64,000 nt of DNA from SYFY01 sp041752315 (lineage in GTDB: Bacteria; Pseudomonadota; Gammaproteobacteria; Pseudomonadales; Azotimanducaceae), in NCBI GenBank assembly GCA_041752315.1, contig JBGSHJ010000060.1:1-64000 (forward strand), in the 5' to 3' direction. Positions 25,084-34,093 of this stretch are shown in pieces (position 1 is the stretch's first letter; every line of letters begins with the position of its first letter). Below the pieces are notes generated by a model. It was not told the origin of the DNA. It searched no databases and saw nothing but the letters and a program-made list of their open reading frames with translations. The position numbers and the translations under genes are program-made.

Positions 25084-25896
25084 TCACAGCTGACGCCGTC
25101 GATTGGCCGCACCTTCGAGCAGCGCCACGCCACGTTCGTCGTCTCCCGCCTCCAGTGCATCCTTCAGGCCGAGGACTTCTTCGTTGAAAGCAGCCAGAGC
25201 CCGCAGCAGGGGCACCTGGTTGAAACGGAAGATTTTCCACCACAGTTCCGGATTGGACGCTGCAATGCGGGTGAAATCAGCAAATCCGCCACCGCTGAAC
25301 TGCAGGTCTTCATCGGCAATGGCGCGCATGAATGCAAAGGCCAGCAGATGCGGGAGATGGCTGGTCGCCGCCAGGGTGAGGTCGTGATCCACGACATTCA
25401 TGTCATGAAGTTGCGCACCGAGGTCGGTCCAGAACTGGCGGGCCACCTGAACCGCTGCGGCGCTGGTTTCGGCTTCCGGTGAGAGGATCAGCAGGCGGTT
25501 GCGGAACAGGTCGGCCGGAGCATTTTCCGGCCCATGCTTTTCGGATCCGGCAAGCGGATGACAGGGCACGTAGTTGGCTGGCAACCGCCCCAGTTGCGCA
25601 CGTACGGTGTCGACGATGAAACCCTTCACGCTGCCCACATCAACGACGACGCCCTGATGCATTTGCAGGCGCTGGATCCACCCGGGGATGTGTTCGTTGG
25701 GTGTGGCGATCACGATGATCGACGCGTCCGCCGGAACGTCATCAACGATCTGGTCGACCAGTCCCAGTTGCAGCGCGGTTCTCGCATGCGCCGGATAGTG
25801 GTCGATACCGACGATGGTGTCGATGGACACCACCTGGCGAGCGGCCCGTGCGACGGCACCGCCGATCATGCCGGTGCCGATGACAACCAGTTTCAT
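25084..25896 (-). CDS. tyrA: Prephenate dehydrogenase
   Basis: A 270-aa NAD-dependent enzyme of tyrosine synthesis without an added chorismate mutase or ACT domain. The Rossmann start is VVIGTGMIGGAVARAA. Substrate-site markers are CHPLAGSEKHG and the later LAATSHLPHLLA. ATG overlaps the hisC TGA (ATGA). In Pseudomonas the equivalent gene is fused to aroA; here it stands alone. Confidence 0.93.
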   Translation of the reverse strand: MKLVVIGTGMIGGAVARAARQVVSIDTIVGIDHYPAHARTALQLGLVDQIVDDVPADASIIVIATPNEHIPGWIQRLQMHQGVVVDVGSVKGFIVDTVRAQLGRLPANYVPCHPLAGSEKHGPENAPADLFRNRLLILSPEAETSAAAVQVARQFWTDLGAQLHDMNVVDHDLTLAATSHLPHLLAFAFMRAIADEDLQFSGGGFADFTRIAASNPELWWKIFRFNQVPLLRALAAFNEEVLGLKDALEAGDDERGVALLEGAANRRRQL

Positions 25897-27002
25897 CGCC
25901 CAAGAACACGAGCAAGGCTGTCAAGGCAGCGCTGGTTCTGCTCGGGCAAACCGACCGTGATGCGCAGATGACAGGGCAGGCCATACTCTGCGATGGGCCG
26001 CACGATCACACCTTCACGCAACATGGCGTCGTACACGGGCCTTGCCTCACGACCGACGTCAACCGTGACAAAGTTGCCCGCCGAGGGGATGCAGCGAAGC
26101 CCCAGTTGTGTCAGCCCTCCGGTGAGGAACTGCAACCCCTCCTTGTTGAGTTGTCGCGAGGTGAGCACAAACTCCCTGTCGCCGAGTGCCGCTTCTGCAG
26201 CAGCCAGCGCCATGGAGTTGACGTTGAATGGCTGGCGGATCCGGTTCAACAAGTCAGCGAACACCGGTGAACTGACGGCATAACCCACTCGCAGTGAAGC
26301 CAGCCCATGAATCTTCGAGAAGGTGCGCGTCACGATCAGATTGGGATACCGGGACAACAGGGACATGCCATTCGGAAAGCCCGGTATGTCGACATACTCC
26401 TGGTAGGCTTCGTCGAGCACCACCCAGATATGGGCAGGCACGGCATCCAGAAAGGCCACCAGCGCATCGTGGGTCACCCAGGTCCCGGTCGGATTATTCG
26501 GATTGGCGATGAACATGATGCGCGTCGCGGCCGTGATCGAGGCAAGGAAGCCATCCAGATCCGTGCCAAATCCGACAGCTGGAACAGTGACCAGTCTTGC
26601 TCCGGCGGCAATGGTGGCCAAACGATAAACCACGAACGCATGTTGCGAGACAATGGCTTCGGTGCCAGGTTCCAGCGCGACCCGTGCCGCCAGTTCCAGT
26701 ACATCGTTGGAGCCATTACCGAGCGTGATGCCGGCCAGCGGTACCCCAAGGTGCTCGGCTATCGCCTGTTTCAGGCGATAGCCGCTGCCATCCGGATAGA
26801 CTGACAGGTTATCGAACACGGTACGCAGGGCCATGCGTACCTGGTCGCCCGGACCACGGGGATTTTCGTTACTGGCCAGTTTGATGATGTCTGCAAGCCC
26901 CAGTTCACGCGCCAGTTCGTCGATCGGCTTGCCAGGTTGATAGGGGCTTAGCGACGCAACGGAGGTGTTCACATTCGTGGTCTTGATATCAGCGGTGCTC
27001 AC
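25893..27002 (-). CDS. hisC: Histidinol-phosphate / aromatic aminotransferase
   Basis: A 369-aa PLP enzyme of fold type I, HisC class. Features include KLASNENPRGP near the N-terminus, NPNNPTGTW, DEAYQEY and the PLP-lysine segment TRTFSKIHGLA. In this setting (between pheA and tyrA) it most likely serves phenylalanine and tyrosine synthesis, like HisC2 of Pseudomonas. It starts with GTG overlapping the pheA stop (GTGA). Confidence 0.93.
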   Translation of the reverse strand: MSTADIKTTNVNTSVASLSPYQPGKPIDELARELGLADIIKLASNENPRGPGDQVRMALRTVFDNLSVYPDGSGYRLKQAIAEHLGVPLAGITLGNGSNDVLELAARVALEPGTEAIVSQHAFVVYRLATIAAGARLVTVPAVGFGTDLDGFLASITAATRIMFIANPNNPTGTWVTHDALVAFLDAVPAHIWVVLDEAYQEYVDIPGFPNGMSLLSRYPNLIVTRTFSKIHGLASLRVGYAVSSPVFADLLNRIRQPFNVNSMALAAAEAALGDREFVLTSRQLNKEGLQFLTGGLTQLGLRCIPSAGNFVTVDVGREARPVYDAMLREGVIVRPIAEYGLPCHLRITVGLPEQNQRCLDSLARVLGR

Positions 27003-28090
27003 ATTCTTGCCTGCGGATAGGAACCCAGAACACGTACCGACAGGGCAACACTGCGCACCTGCTCAAGCGCAAGCTGCACAGGTTCGTCGGTCTCGTGACC
27101 ATCAAAATCTATGAAAAAAACGTAGGACCAGTTGCCCGAGCGGGCGGGCCGGGTCTCGATCCGGGTCAGGCTGATGCCATGCTCCTGCAGTGGTTCAAGC
27201 ACGTGGAACAGCGCGCCGGGCTCGTTGCGGGTCGACACCAGTATGGAGGTCTTGTCGGCACCGCTGGGGCCGACAATCTGTTTGCCGAGCACCAGAAACC
27301 GGGTCTTGTTGTCAGGTTGGTCTTCGATGTTGCGAACAAGAATCCGCAGACCATAAAGATTGGCGGCAGCTTCTCCGGCAACCGCCGCTTTACCGGGCTG
27401 TTCCGACGACAGCCTCGCGGCCTCGCCGTTGCTGGAAACCACGGTGCGCGGCACATTGGGATAGTGCTGGTCCAGCCATGACCGACATTGTGCCAATGAC
27501 TGCGAATGGCTGAGGATTTCGTTGATCGGCTCCTCGTCAGCACCTTTCATCAGGCATTGATGAATCGGCAGCTCCACTTCTGCGCACACCCGCAGGTTCG
27601 ATGCCATGAAACAGTCGAGCGTGTGGTTGACCATGCCTTCGGTCGAGTTTTCCACCGGCACCACGCCGTACATCACCGCTTCCGATTCAACTTCGCGGAA
27701 AACCTCGTCGATGGAGCTCAGGGGTATGCACTGGGCAAACTGCCCGAACTGCTTGACTGTCGCTGCCTGGGTGTAGGTACCTGCCGGGCCGAGGAATGCA
27801 ACCGTGAGAGGTTGTTCGAGATTCAGGCAACAGGAGAGGATTTCCCGGTACAGCCGGCCGAGATCTTCGTTGCTCAGTGGTCCGGGATTCTGCGCCTGGA
27901 GCTTGTCGAGTATCTGGGCCACCCGCTCCGGCCGGTAGAAATAGAGCGTGGTATCCCCGGCAAGAGCCTGCTTGATCCGACCAACATCCAGTGCACACTG
28001 CGCCCGCTCATTGAGCAGACGAATCAGCTGCTGATCGATCTCGTCGATGCGCCTGCGCAGCGGTTCGAGCTCGGAGTTATCCGTGCTCAC
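26999..28090 (-). CDS. pheA: Chorismate mutase / prephenate dehydratase (P-protein)
   Basis: About 363 aa with three domains: an AroQ chorismate mutase helix bundle (about 1-90, RRRIDEIDQQLIRLLNERA), prephenate dehydratase (about 95-275, VAFLGPAGTYTQAA, VPVENSTEG, TRFLVLG) and a C-terminal ACT regulatory domain (about 287-360, with the phenylalanine-binding GALFHVL and ESRP-like TRIETRPAR). The start is GTG 28090 or TTG 28096; both lie within the end of serC, so translation is coupled. Confidence 0.95.
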   Translation of the reverse strand: MSTDNSELEPLRRRIDEIDQQLIRLLNERAQCALDVGRIKQALAGDTTLYFYRPERVAQILDKLQAQNPGPLSNEDLGRLYREILSCCLNLEQPLTVAFLGPAGTYTQAATVKQFGQFAQCIPLSSIDEVFREVESEAVMYGVVPVENSTEGMVNHTLDCFMASNLRVCAEVELPIHQCLMKGADEEPINEILSHSQSLAQCRSWLDQHYPNVPRTVVSSNGEAARLSSEQPGKAAVAGEAAANLYGLRILVRNIEDQPDNKTRFLVLGKQIVGPSGADKTSILVSTRNEPGALFHVLEPLQEHGISLTRIETRPARSGNWSYVFFIDFDGHETDEPVQLALEQVRSVALSVRVLGSYPQARM

Positions 28091-29159
28091 GCTCAAATTC
28101 GCTCATGTAGGCAACCAGGGCATCAACCGATGCCTGGCCGACAGCGTTATAGATACTGGCCCGCATGCCACCCACACTTCGATGCCCCTGCAGATTCTGC
28201 ATATCGCGTGCTTCTGCGCCTTTCAGGAACTGTGCATCGAGTTTTGCATCCGGCAGCGTGAACGGAATGTTCATCCACGAGCGGTTCTCCTTCACCACCG
28301 GTGAAGTCCAGAAATTACTGTTGTCGATGGTGTTGTACAGCGTGGCCGCCTTGAGTCGATTGTGCTCGGCAATGACCGACAATCCGCCCTGCTCTTTCAT
28401 CCACTTGAACACCAGTCCCGCGAGATACCACGCATAGGTCGGCGGAGTGTTCGACATCGATCCGGCCTTGGCATGCACACCGTAGTCGAGCATGCTGGGA
28501 ATGCCCTTGCGCACACGACTGAGCAGATCCTTGCGAACAATGACCAGTACCAGGCCAGCGGGCCCGATATTCTTCTGCGCACCAGCATAGATCAGACCAA
28601 ATCGGCTGACATCGATCGCCCGTGACAGGATGTCGGACGACATGTCGGCGACCAGTGGCACGGCAGGTGTCGGAAACTCGTGGAACTGCACACCACCGAT
28701 GGTTTCGTTCGAACAGATGTGCAGGTAGGCATCATCTGCCCCGACCTGCCACTCACCGGCAGGCGGCACACGATCAAATCTTGTCGCCTCGCTGGTGGCG
28801 GCAATGCGCACCTCGCAAAACTTGCGCGCCTCTTCAATCGCCTTGACCGACCAGGCACCGGTATTCACATAGGCAGCCGATCCGGCAGAACCCAGCAGAT
28901 TGAGGGGAATCGCAGCAAACTGCTGCGTCGCTCCACCTTGCAGAAACAGCACATGATAGTCGTCGCCAACGGACAGCAGTTCACGAAGGTCCCGCTCGGC
29001 GGTTTCCGCAATTTCGATGAAGGCATCACTGCGATGGCTCATTTCCATCACCGACATGCCGGTGCCTCGATAATCGAGCATTTCCGCTTGTGCCTGGGCC
29101 AGCACTTCGAAGGGCAGCGCAGCCGGCCCTGCAGAAAAATTGTGCGCGCGATGGGTCAT
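28077..29159 (-). CDS. serC: Phosphoserine aminotransferase
   Basis: A 360-aa PLP enzyme making phosphoserine, also used in pyridoxine synthesis. The start MTHRAHNFSAGPAALP is diagnostic, and LFLQGGATQQFAAIPLN and the PLP-lysine region YAGAQKNIGPAG are canonical. It begins 1 nt after the gyrA stop; the longer open frame to 29381 is a shadow of gyrA. Its partners serA (about 50 kb) and pdxJ (42 kb) are also in this window. Confidence 0.97.
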   Translation of the reverse strand: MTHRAHNFSAGPAALPFEVLAQAQAEMLDYRGTGMSVMEMSHRSDAFIEIAETAERDLRELLSVGDDYHVLFLQGGATQQFAAIPLNLLGSAGSAAYVNTGAWSVKAIEEARKFCEVRIAATSEATRFDRVPPAGEWQVGADDAYLHICSNETIGGVQFHEFPTPAVPLVADMSSDILSRAIDVSRFGLIYAGAQKNIGPAGLVLVIVRKDLLSRVRKGIPSMLDYGVHAKAGSMSNTPPTYAWYLAGLVFKWMKEQGGLSVIAEHNRLKAATLYNTIDNSNFWTSPVVKENRSWMNIPFTLPDAKLDAQFLKGAEARDMQNLQGHRSVGGMRASIYNAVGQASVDALVAYMSEFEREHG

Positions 29160-29160
29160 G

Positions 29161-31896
29161 CTACTTCTCTGTTCCTGCTTCATCTTCACCTTCAACATCA
29201 TCATCTTCTTCGTCGAAATCTTCATCGGCATCGATATCCGATTCGGAATCCGGGTCGGCATCAAGGTTTTGATCGTCCTGCGCATCCGCCGACAGGGTGT
29301 TGGTGCCCAGACTGTCATCAACCACCGCAGCGTCGCCCACCAGTCCAGGCTCTTCTTCCTGCTCCTGGATTCGTTCGACACTGATCAGTTGTTCTTCGCC
29401 ACGCAGGTTGATCAGACGCACACCCTGGGTATTGCGGCCCTGCAGCGAGACTTCCGCACTCTTGGTGCGTACCAGCGTTCCCAGATTGCTGATGAGCATC
29501 AGCTCATCACCGTCGAAAATCTGCACGGCGCCAACAACCTGGCCGTTGCGTTCGCTGGTCTGGATGGCGATCACCCCTTGTGCACCACGCCCCTTGACCG
29601 GGAATTCGCTGGCCGGCGTGCGTTTCCCATAACCGTTTGCAGAAGCCACCAGGATGTATCCGCCAGCGGTGGGAATGATCAGCGAGATGACCCGCTGATT
29701 ACCGGTGAGTCGAATGCCACGCACTCCACGGGCGGTACGTCCCATGTCACGCACGTCGGATTCCTTGAAGCGGGTGGCCTTGCCGGTACTGGTGACCAGC
29801 AGAATGTCACTGGCCCCATTGGTGATCGCTACTCCGACCAGCGTGTTGTCTGCATCGAGTTCGATGGCAATCAGGCCTGCCGTGCGCGGTCGGGAAAACT
29901 GTTCGAGCGACGTCTTTTTCACCGTGCCGTTGGCCGTCGCCATGAACACAAACTGATCGGGATCGTAGTTCTTGATCGGCAGAATCGCCGTGATGCGCTC
30001 GGCGCTGCCCAGCGGGAGCAGATTCACCATCGGTCGACCCTTCGCATTGCGACTGCCCTGCGGAATCTGGTACACCTTGAGCCAGTACACCTTGCCCTGG
30101 TTGGAGAAACACAGCAGCTTGTCGTGGCTGCTGGCAATCAGCAGCGTTTCCACAAAATCCTCGTCCTTGACCGTGGTCGCCGCCTTGCCGCGTCCACCCC
30201 GCTTCTGCGCCTGGTAAACCGTCAATGGCTGGGTCTTGGCGTAACCCTGGTGGGAGATGGTGACCACCAGATCTTCCTGGTTGATCAGATCCTCGATCGA
30301 CAGGTCTTCCTGGTTGATGATGATTTCCGTGCGGCGTTCATCACCATAGGTCTTGCGAATTTCCTCGAGTTCTTCACGCACCACACGGGTCAGACGCTCA
30401 GCCGACCCAAGGATCTCGAGGAGATCCGCGATCTCATCGAGAACCACCTGGTAATCGTCGATCAGCTTGTTCTGTTCAAGCCCGGTCAGTCGATGCAGGC
30501 GCAGATCGAGAATGGCCTGGGCCTGCACTTCCGACAGGTAATAGGCACCATCACGCAAGCCGAACTCCGGGCCCAGACTATCCGGCCTGCACGCATCACT
30601 GCCCGCTTTTTCCAGCAACCTGACAACAGTTTCCGGTGACCAGCCGCGCCCCATCAGCGCAACACGTGCTTCTGGTGACGTTGCCGAGTTGCGGATCAGT
30701 TCGATGACCGCATCGATGTTCGCCAGCGCCACCGCCTGGCCTTCGAGAATATGTCCCCGTTCGCGCGCCTTTCGCAACAGGTAAACCGTCCTCGCGGTGA
30801 CCACGTCGCGCCGGTGGCGAATGAACGCTTCCAGCATCTGCTTGAGATTCAGCACACGCGGCTGACCGTTGACGAGGGCCACGCAGTTGATGCCAAAAAC
30901 ACTCTGCAACTGGGTCTGCGCGTACAGATTGTTGAGCACCACCTCGCCGGATTCCCCGCGCCGCATCTCGATGACGATGCGCATGCCGTCCTTGTCAGAC
31001 TCGTCACGCAGTTCGGAAATTCCCTCGATCCGCTTTTCCTTGACCAGTTCGGCAATCCGCTCGATCAGGCGCGACTTGTTCAGCTGGTAGGGAATTTCGG
31101 AAATGATGATGACATCGCGCCCGTTCTTGTCATCGACGATGACCTCGGCGCGAGCCCGAACCAGAATGCGGCCACGGCCGGTGCGATAGGCTTCGATGAT
31201 CCCGGCCCGCCCATTGATGATGCCTGCAGTCGGGAAGTCCGGGCCCGTGACGTACTCCATCAGGGCATCGATGGTCAGTGTCGGATCCTCCAGAAGCGCC
31301 AGGCAGGCCGACACCACTTCGGTCAGATTGTGCGGCGGTATGTTGGTGGCCATGCCCACCGCAATACCGGAGCTGCCATTCACCAGCAGGTTGGGTATCC
31401 GGGTCGGCAGCACTTCGGGAATGGTCAGCGTATCGTCGTAGTTCGGAACCAGCTGTACGGTTTCCTTGTCAAGATCAGCAAGCAGTTCCGAAGCCAGTTT
31501 CGACATGCGCACTTCGGTGTATCGCATCGCGGCCGGCGGGTCACCGTCCACCGAGCCAAAATTACCCTGACCATCCACCAGCAGGTAACGCAGAGAAAAC
31601 TCCTGCGCCATGCGGACCACCGTGTCGTAGATGGCACCATCACCATGCGGGTGATACTTGCCCATCACGTCGCCCACCACCCGGGCCGACTTGACATACG
31701 GCCGATTGAACGTGTTGTTCATTTCGCTCATGGTGTACAGCACCCGGCGATGCACGGGTTTCAGGCCATCGCGAACATCCGGCAACGCCCGGCCGACGAT
31801 GACGCTCATCGCGTAGTCGAGATAGGACTGCTTGAGCTCGTCTTCGATGCTGCGTGGCAGGATTTCCCTTGCCTGATCGGGGCCGGTTTCTGACAT
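29161..31896 (-). CDS. gyrA: DNA gyrase subunit A
   Basis: A 911-aa type II topoisomerase breakage-reunion subunit. The N-terminal domain has YAMSVIVGRALPDVRDGLK and the catalytic Tyr in AAMRYTE. The C-terminal domain carries the beta-pinwheel blades and GyrA-box region (QKRGGRGK). The tail of about 50 residues is strongly acidic (Asp/Glu runs) as in other gammaproteobacterial GyrA. The quinolone-determining region reads HPHGDGAIYDT, so the residue equivalent to E. coli Ser83 is Gly87 while Asp87 is kept as Asp91. It is divergent from mtaD. Confidence 0.98.
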   Translation of the reverse strand: MSETGPDQAREILPRSIEDELKQSYLDYAMSVIVGRALPDVRDGLKPVHRRVLYTMSEMNNTFNRPYVKSARVVGDVMGKYHPHGDGAIYDTVVRMAQEFSLRYLLVDGQGNFGSVDGDPPAAMRYTEVRMSKLASELLADLDKETVQLVPNYDDTLTIPEVLPTRIPNLLVNGSSGIAVGMATNIPPHNLTEVVSACLALLEDPTLTIDALMEYVTGPDFPTAGIINGRAGIIEAYRTGRGRILVRARAEVIVDDKNGRDVIIISEIPYQLNKSRLIERIAELVKEKRIEGISELRDESDKDGMRIVIEMRRGESGEVVLNNLYAQTQLQSVFGINCVALVNGQPRVLNLKQMLEAFIRHRRDVVTARTVYLLRKARERGHILEGQAVALANIDAVIELIRNSATSPEARVALMGRGWSPETVVRLLEKAGSDACRPDSLGPEFGLRDGAYYLSEVQAQAILDLRLHRLTGLEQNKLIDDYQVVLDEIADLLEILGSAERLTRVVREELEEIRKTYGDERRTEIIINQEDLSIEDLINQEDLVVTISHQGYAKTQPLTVYQAQKRGGRGKAATTVKDEDFVETLLIASSHDKLLCFSNQGKVYWLKVYQIPQGSRNAKGRPMVNLLPLGSAERITAILPIKNYDPDQFVFMATANGTVKKTSLEQFSRPRTAGLIAIELDADNTLVGVAITNGASDILLVTSTGKATRFKESDVRDMGRTARGVRGIRLTGNQRVISLIIPTAGGYILVASANGYGKRTPASEFPVKGRGAQGVIAIQTSERNGQVVGAVQIFDGDELMLISNLGTLVRTKSAEVSLQGRNTQGVRLINLRGEEQLISVERIQEQEEEPGLVGDAAVVDDSLGTNTLSADAQDDQNLDADPDSESDIDADEDFDEEDDDVEGEDEAGTEK

Positions 31897-31965
31897 GGAA
31901 TGCGGGTCTTAAAAAGCCCGCTATGCTAGCCCGGATCACCTGTGAATGCTCTACTGATGGGGCAT

Positions 31966-31988
31966 CGGGAAGGCAAAAAACCTTCCCG
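31966..31988. other. Stem-loop in the gyrA-mtaD divergent region
   Basis: An 8-bp perfect inverted repeat CGGGAAGG / CCTTCCCG surrounds a 7-nt loop CAAAAAA. It lies about 70 bp upstream of gyrA and 37 bp upstream of mtaD. It has no downstream T-run, so it does not look like a terminator; it may be a regulatory structure or chance. Confidence 0.4.
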
Positions 31989-32011
31989 CGTGTCTGCCGG
32001 GAAGTGATGCG

Positions 32012-32024
32012 TATAATCGCCTGC
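32012..32024 (+). promoter_or_regulatory. TATAAT -10 element adjoining the mtaD start codon
   Basis: A perfect TATAAT (32012-32017) lies exactly 7 nt before ATG 32025, so a sigma70 start would fall at or next to the A of the start codon and give a leaderless mRNA. No good -35 hexamer is seen 16-18 nt upstream. Confidence 0.4.
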
Positions 32025-33350
32025 ATGCACAAGACTCCCTGCGACACCATCATCGACGCGGCCTGGGTACTGCCGATCGGGCCGGTCAACGAACCACGAT
32101 CAGATTACAGCGTCTGCATCCAGCACGAACGAATCTGCGCAATCGGTCCGACCAGCGAGATTCACGCGTCGTTCACGGCACCGGCACACCACGTTTTTGG
32201 CGATGGCATCGTCGTGCCGGGTCTCATCAATGCACACACCCATGCAGCGATGACCCTGTTGCGCGGAGCCAGCGAGGACGTGCCGCTCGAAAGCTGGTTG
32301 CGCAATTACATCTGGCCGCTGGAAAAGCAGCTCGTTGGTCCCGATTTTGTCACTGCCGGAGTTGAACTGGCGATCGTCGAGATGCTGGGACACGGCATCA
32401 CCACGTTTACGGACATGTACTTTTTCCCGGAGATCACTGCACGGATTGCGCGGCTGGCGAACATCCGCACGGTGACCGCGTTTCCGATTTTCGACACCCC
32501 TACGGCGTGGAGCCGCAACGTCGACGAGTGTTTCGAACTCGGATTTCGGCTGCACGACGAGTACGCCCAGGACCCGCTGGTCAGCGTTGCCTTCGGTCCT
32601 CACGCGCCTTACTCGGTGGATCACCGGACGCTTGAACGCATACACATGTACGCACAGGAACTGGGGTTGAACGTGCACACCCATCTGCACGAAACCGCCG
32701 CTGAAGTGGCGGCGGCCCGGGCAGCACACGGGCGCAGCTGGCTCGCTGTCCTCGCCGACATCGGCCTGGTCAATCCGACACTGCAGGCCGTGCACATGAC
32801 GCAACTCGATGACGCTGAAATCGAGCTGCTGGCGGCCCACGGTGCCCACGTCGTGCACTGCCCCCGCTCGAATCTGAAACTTGCCGACGGAATCTGTCCG
32901 GTCAACCGCCTTGAGGCAAGCGGTGTCAACATTGCCATTGGCACCGATGGCGCGGCATCGAACAACGCGCTGAGCGTACTGGATGACGCCGGCACCGCCA
33001 CGCTCCTGGCAAAAATGCAGGCGCAGAATCCGACCGCAGGCAACGCCCGGGCAGCGCTGTTGAAGGCGACGCTGGGTGGTGCTCGCGCACTTGGTCGTGA
33101 TCACGAATTGGGAACACTCGAGCCTGGCAAACTCGCGGACATTGCCGTTTTCTCGCCAGTCTCCATCAGCGCCCAACCGGTGTACGATCCGTTTGCCAGC
33201 TTGTTGCACAACGGCGGCGCCTGGCGAGCACACGATGTGTGGGTGCACGGTCGGGAATCCGTGCGCAACGGCTTGCCGGTGCACCTCGACCTGACCGCAA
33301 TCCGGAACCGGGTGGACCTCCAGGCCGCTCGTGTCCGGGCCCTCCTGTAG
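32025..33350 (+). CDS. mtaD: 5'-methylthioadenosine/S-adenosylhomocysteine deaminase
   Basis: A 441-aa amidohydrolase. Zinc ligands are visible as NAHTHAAM, later HLHETAAE and the catalytic GTDGAASNN. The family (TRZ/ATZ) includes MTA and SAH deaminases that form S-inosyl products. The placement next to gyrA and before ubiG matches the Pseudomonas MTA deaminase. The start is ATG 32025; ATG 32007 is possible and has GGAAG just upstream, but only 2 nt away. The frame is open further back to 31854 only inside the gyrA upstream region. mtnA, normally adjacent in Pseudomonas, is absent. Confidence 0.9.
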   Translation: MHKTPCDTIIDAAWVLPIGPVNEPRSDYSVCIQHERICAIGPTSEIHASFTAPAHHVFGDGIVVPGLINAHTHAAMTLLRGASEDVPLESWLRNYIWPLEKQLVGPDFVTAGVELAIVEMLGHGITTFTDMYFFPEITARIARLANIRTVTAFPIFDTPTAWSRNVDECFELGFRLHDEYAQDPLVSVAFGPHAPYSVDHRTLERIHMYAQELGLNVHTHLHETAAEVAAARAAHGRSWLAVLADIGLVNPTLQAVHMTQLDDAEIELLAAHGAHVVHCPRSNLKLADGICPVNRLEASGVNIAIGTDGAASNNALSVLDDAGTATLLAKMQAQNPTAGNARAALLKATLGGARALGRDHELGTLEPGKLADIAVFSPVSISAQPVYDPFASLLHNGGAWRAHDVWVHGRESVRNGLPVHLDLTAIRNRVDLQAARVRALL

Positions 33351-33364
33351 GAAAATCACGAATC

Positions 33365-34093
33365 ATGCAGTCCTCGTCAGTCAATCACCCGCCCCTGAAC
33401 AACAACGTCGACCCGGCCGAAATCGCCAAGTTCGAAGCGATGGCACATCGCTGGTGGGACCCACAGGGTGACTTTCGCCCCCTCCATGACGTCAACGCCT
33501 GTCGGCTGGACTACATCGACAGCAAGTCACCCCTCAAGGGTTCGCAAGTCATCGACATCGGCTGTGGTGGCGGAATTCTCAGCGAAGCCATGGCACGGCG
33601 CGGCGCCGCTGTGACCGGCATCGACATGGGCGAGGCACCGCTGCAGGTTGCGCGGCTGCATGCACTTGAGGCCGGTATCGAGCTCAACTATTTCCAGGAC
33701 ACCGCAGAGAACTTCGCAGCCCTCCATGCAGGCGAGTTCGATACGGTGACCTGTCTGGAGATGCTGGAGCATGTCCCCGACATCGTCTCCACCGTAGCTG
33801 CGTGCGCTGCCTTGGTACACTCCGGCGGCAATGTTGTTTTTTCGACCATCAACCGCCATCCGGAAGCCTACGTGCTGCTGATTCTGGGTGCCGAGTACAT
33901 TGCCAACCTCCTGCCCCGTGGCACACACGACTACGCGCGATTCATCCGGCCCAGTGAGCTGGCTTCCGCCTGTCGGGCTGCCGGTCTCGAAGTCCGGCAG
34001 ATCATCGGCATGCGCTATAACCCGATTACCCGTCAGGCGAGCCTGTCTGACAACGTCCGAGCAAATTATCTTGTCCATGCAATCAAGCCCTGA
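33365..34093 (+). CDS. ubiG: Ubiquinone biosynthesis O-methyltransferase
   Basis: A 242-aa SAM-dependent methyltransferase for both O-methylations of ubiquinone. The N-terminus has FEAMAHRWWDPQGDFRPLH, the UbiG signature. The SAM loop is VIDIGCGGGILSEAMA and post-motif CLEMLEHVPD. The start ATG 33365 lies 14 nt after the mtaD stop with GTAGGA upstream. The end overlaps the SDR gene by 17 nt. Confidence 0.96.
   Translation: MQSSSVNHPPLNNNVDPAEIAKFEAMAHRWWDPQGDFRPLHDVNACRLDYIDSKSPLKGSQVIDIGCGGGILSEAMARRGAAVTGIDMGEAPLQVARLHALEAGIELNYFQDTAENFAALHAGEFDTVTCLEMLEHVPDIVSTVAACAALVHSGGNVVFSTINRHPEAYVLLILGAEYIANLLPRGTHDYARFIRPSELASACRAAGLEVRQIIGMRYNPITRQASLSDNVRANYLVHAIKP

Noticed and set aside
29160..29381. 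N-terminal extension of SerC up to 29381
   Set aside because: It lies within the acidic tail of gyrA; MTHRAHNFSAGPA at 29159 is the standard start.
29140..31893. Long plus-strand open frames of 499 and 380 codons over gyrA
   Set aside because: They lie antisense to clearly coding gyrA in a GC-rich genome, have no family signature and no ribosome sites.
31966..31988. Stem-loop as transcription terminator
   Set aside because: The A/T-rich stretch is in the loop rather than after the stem, and the region is divergent, where no terminator is needed.
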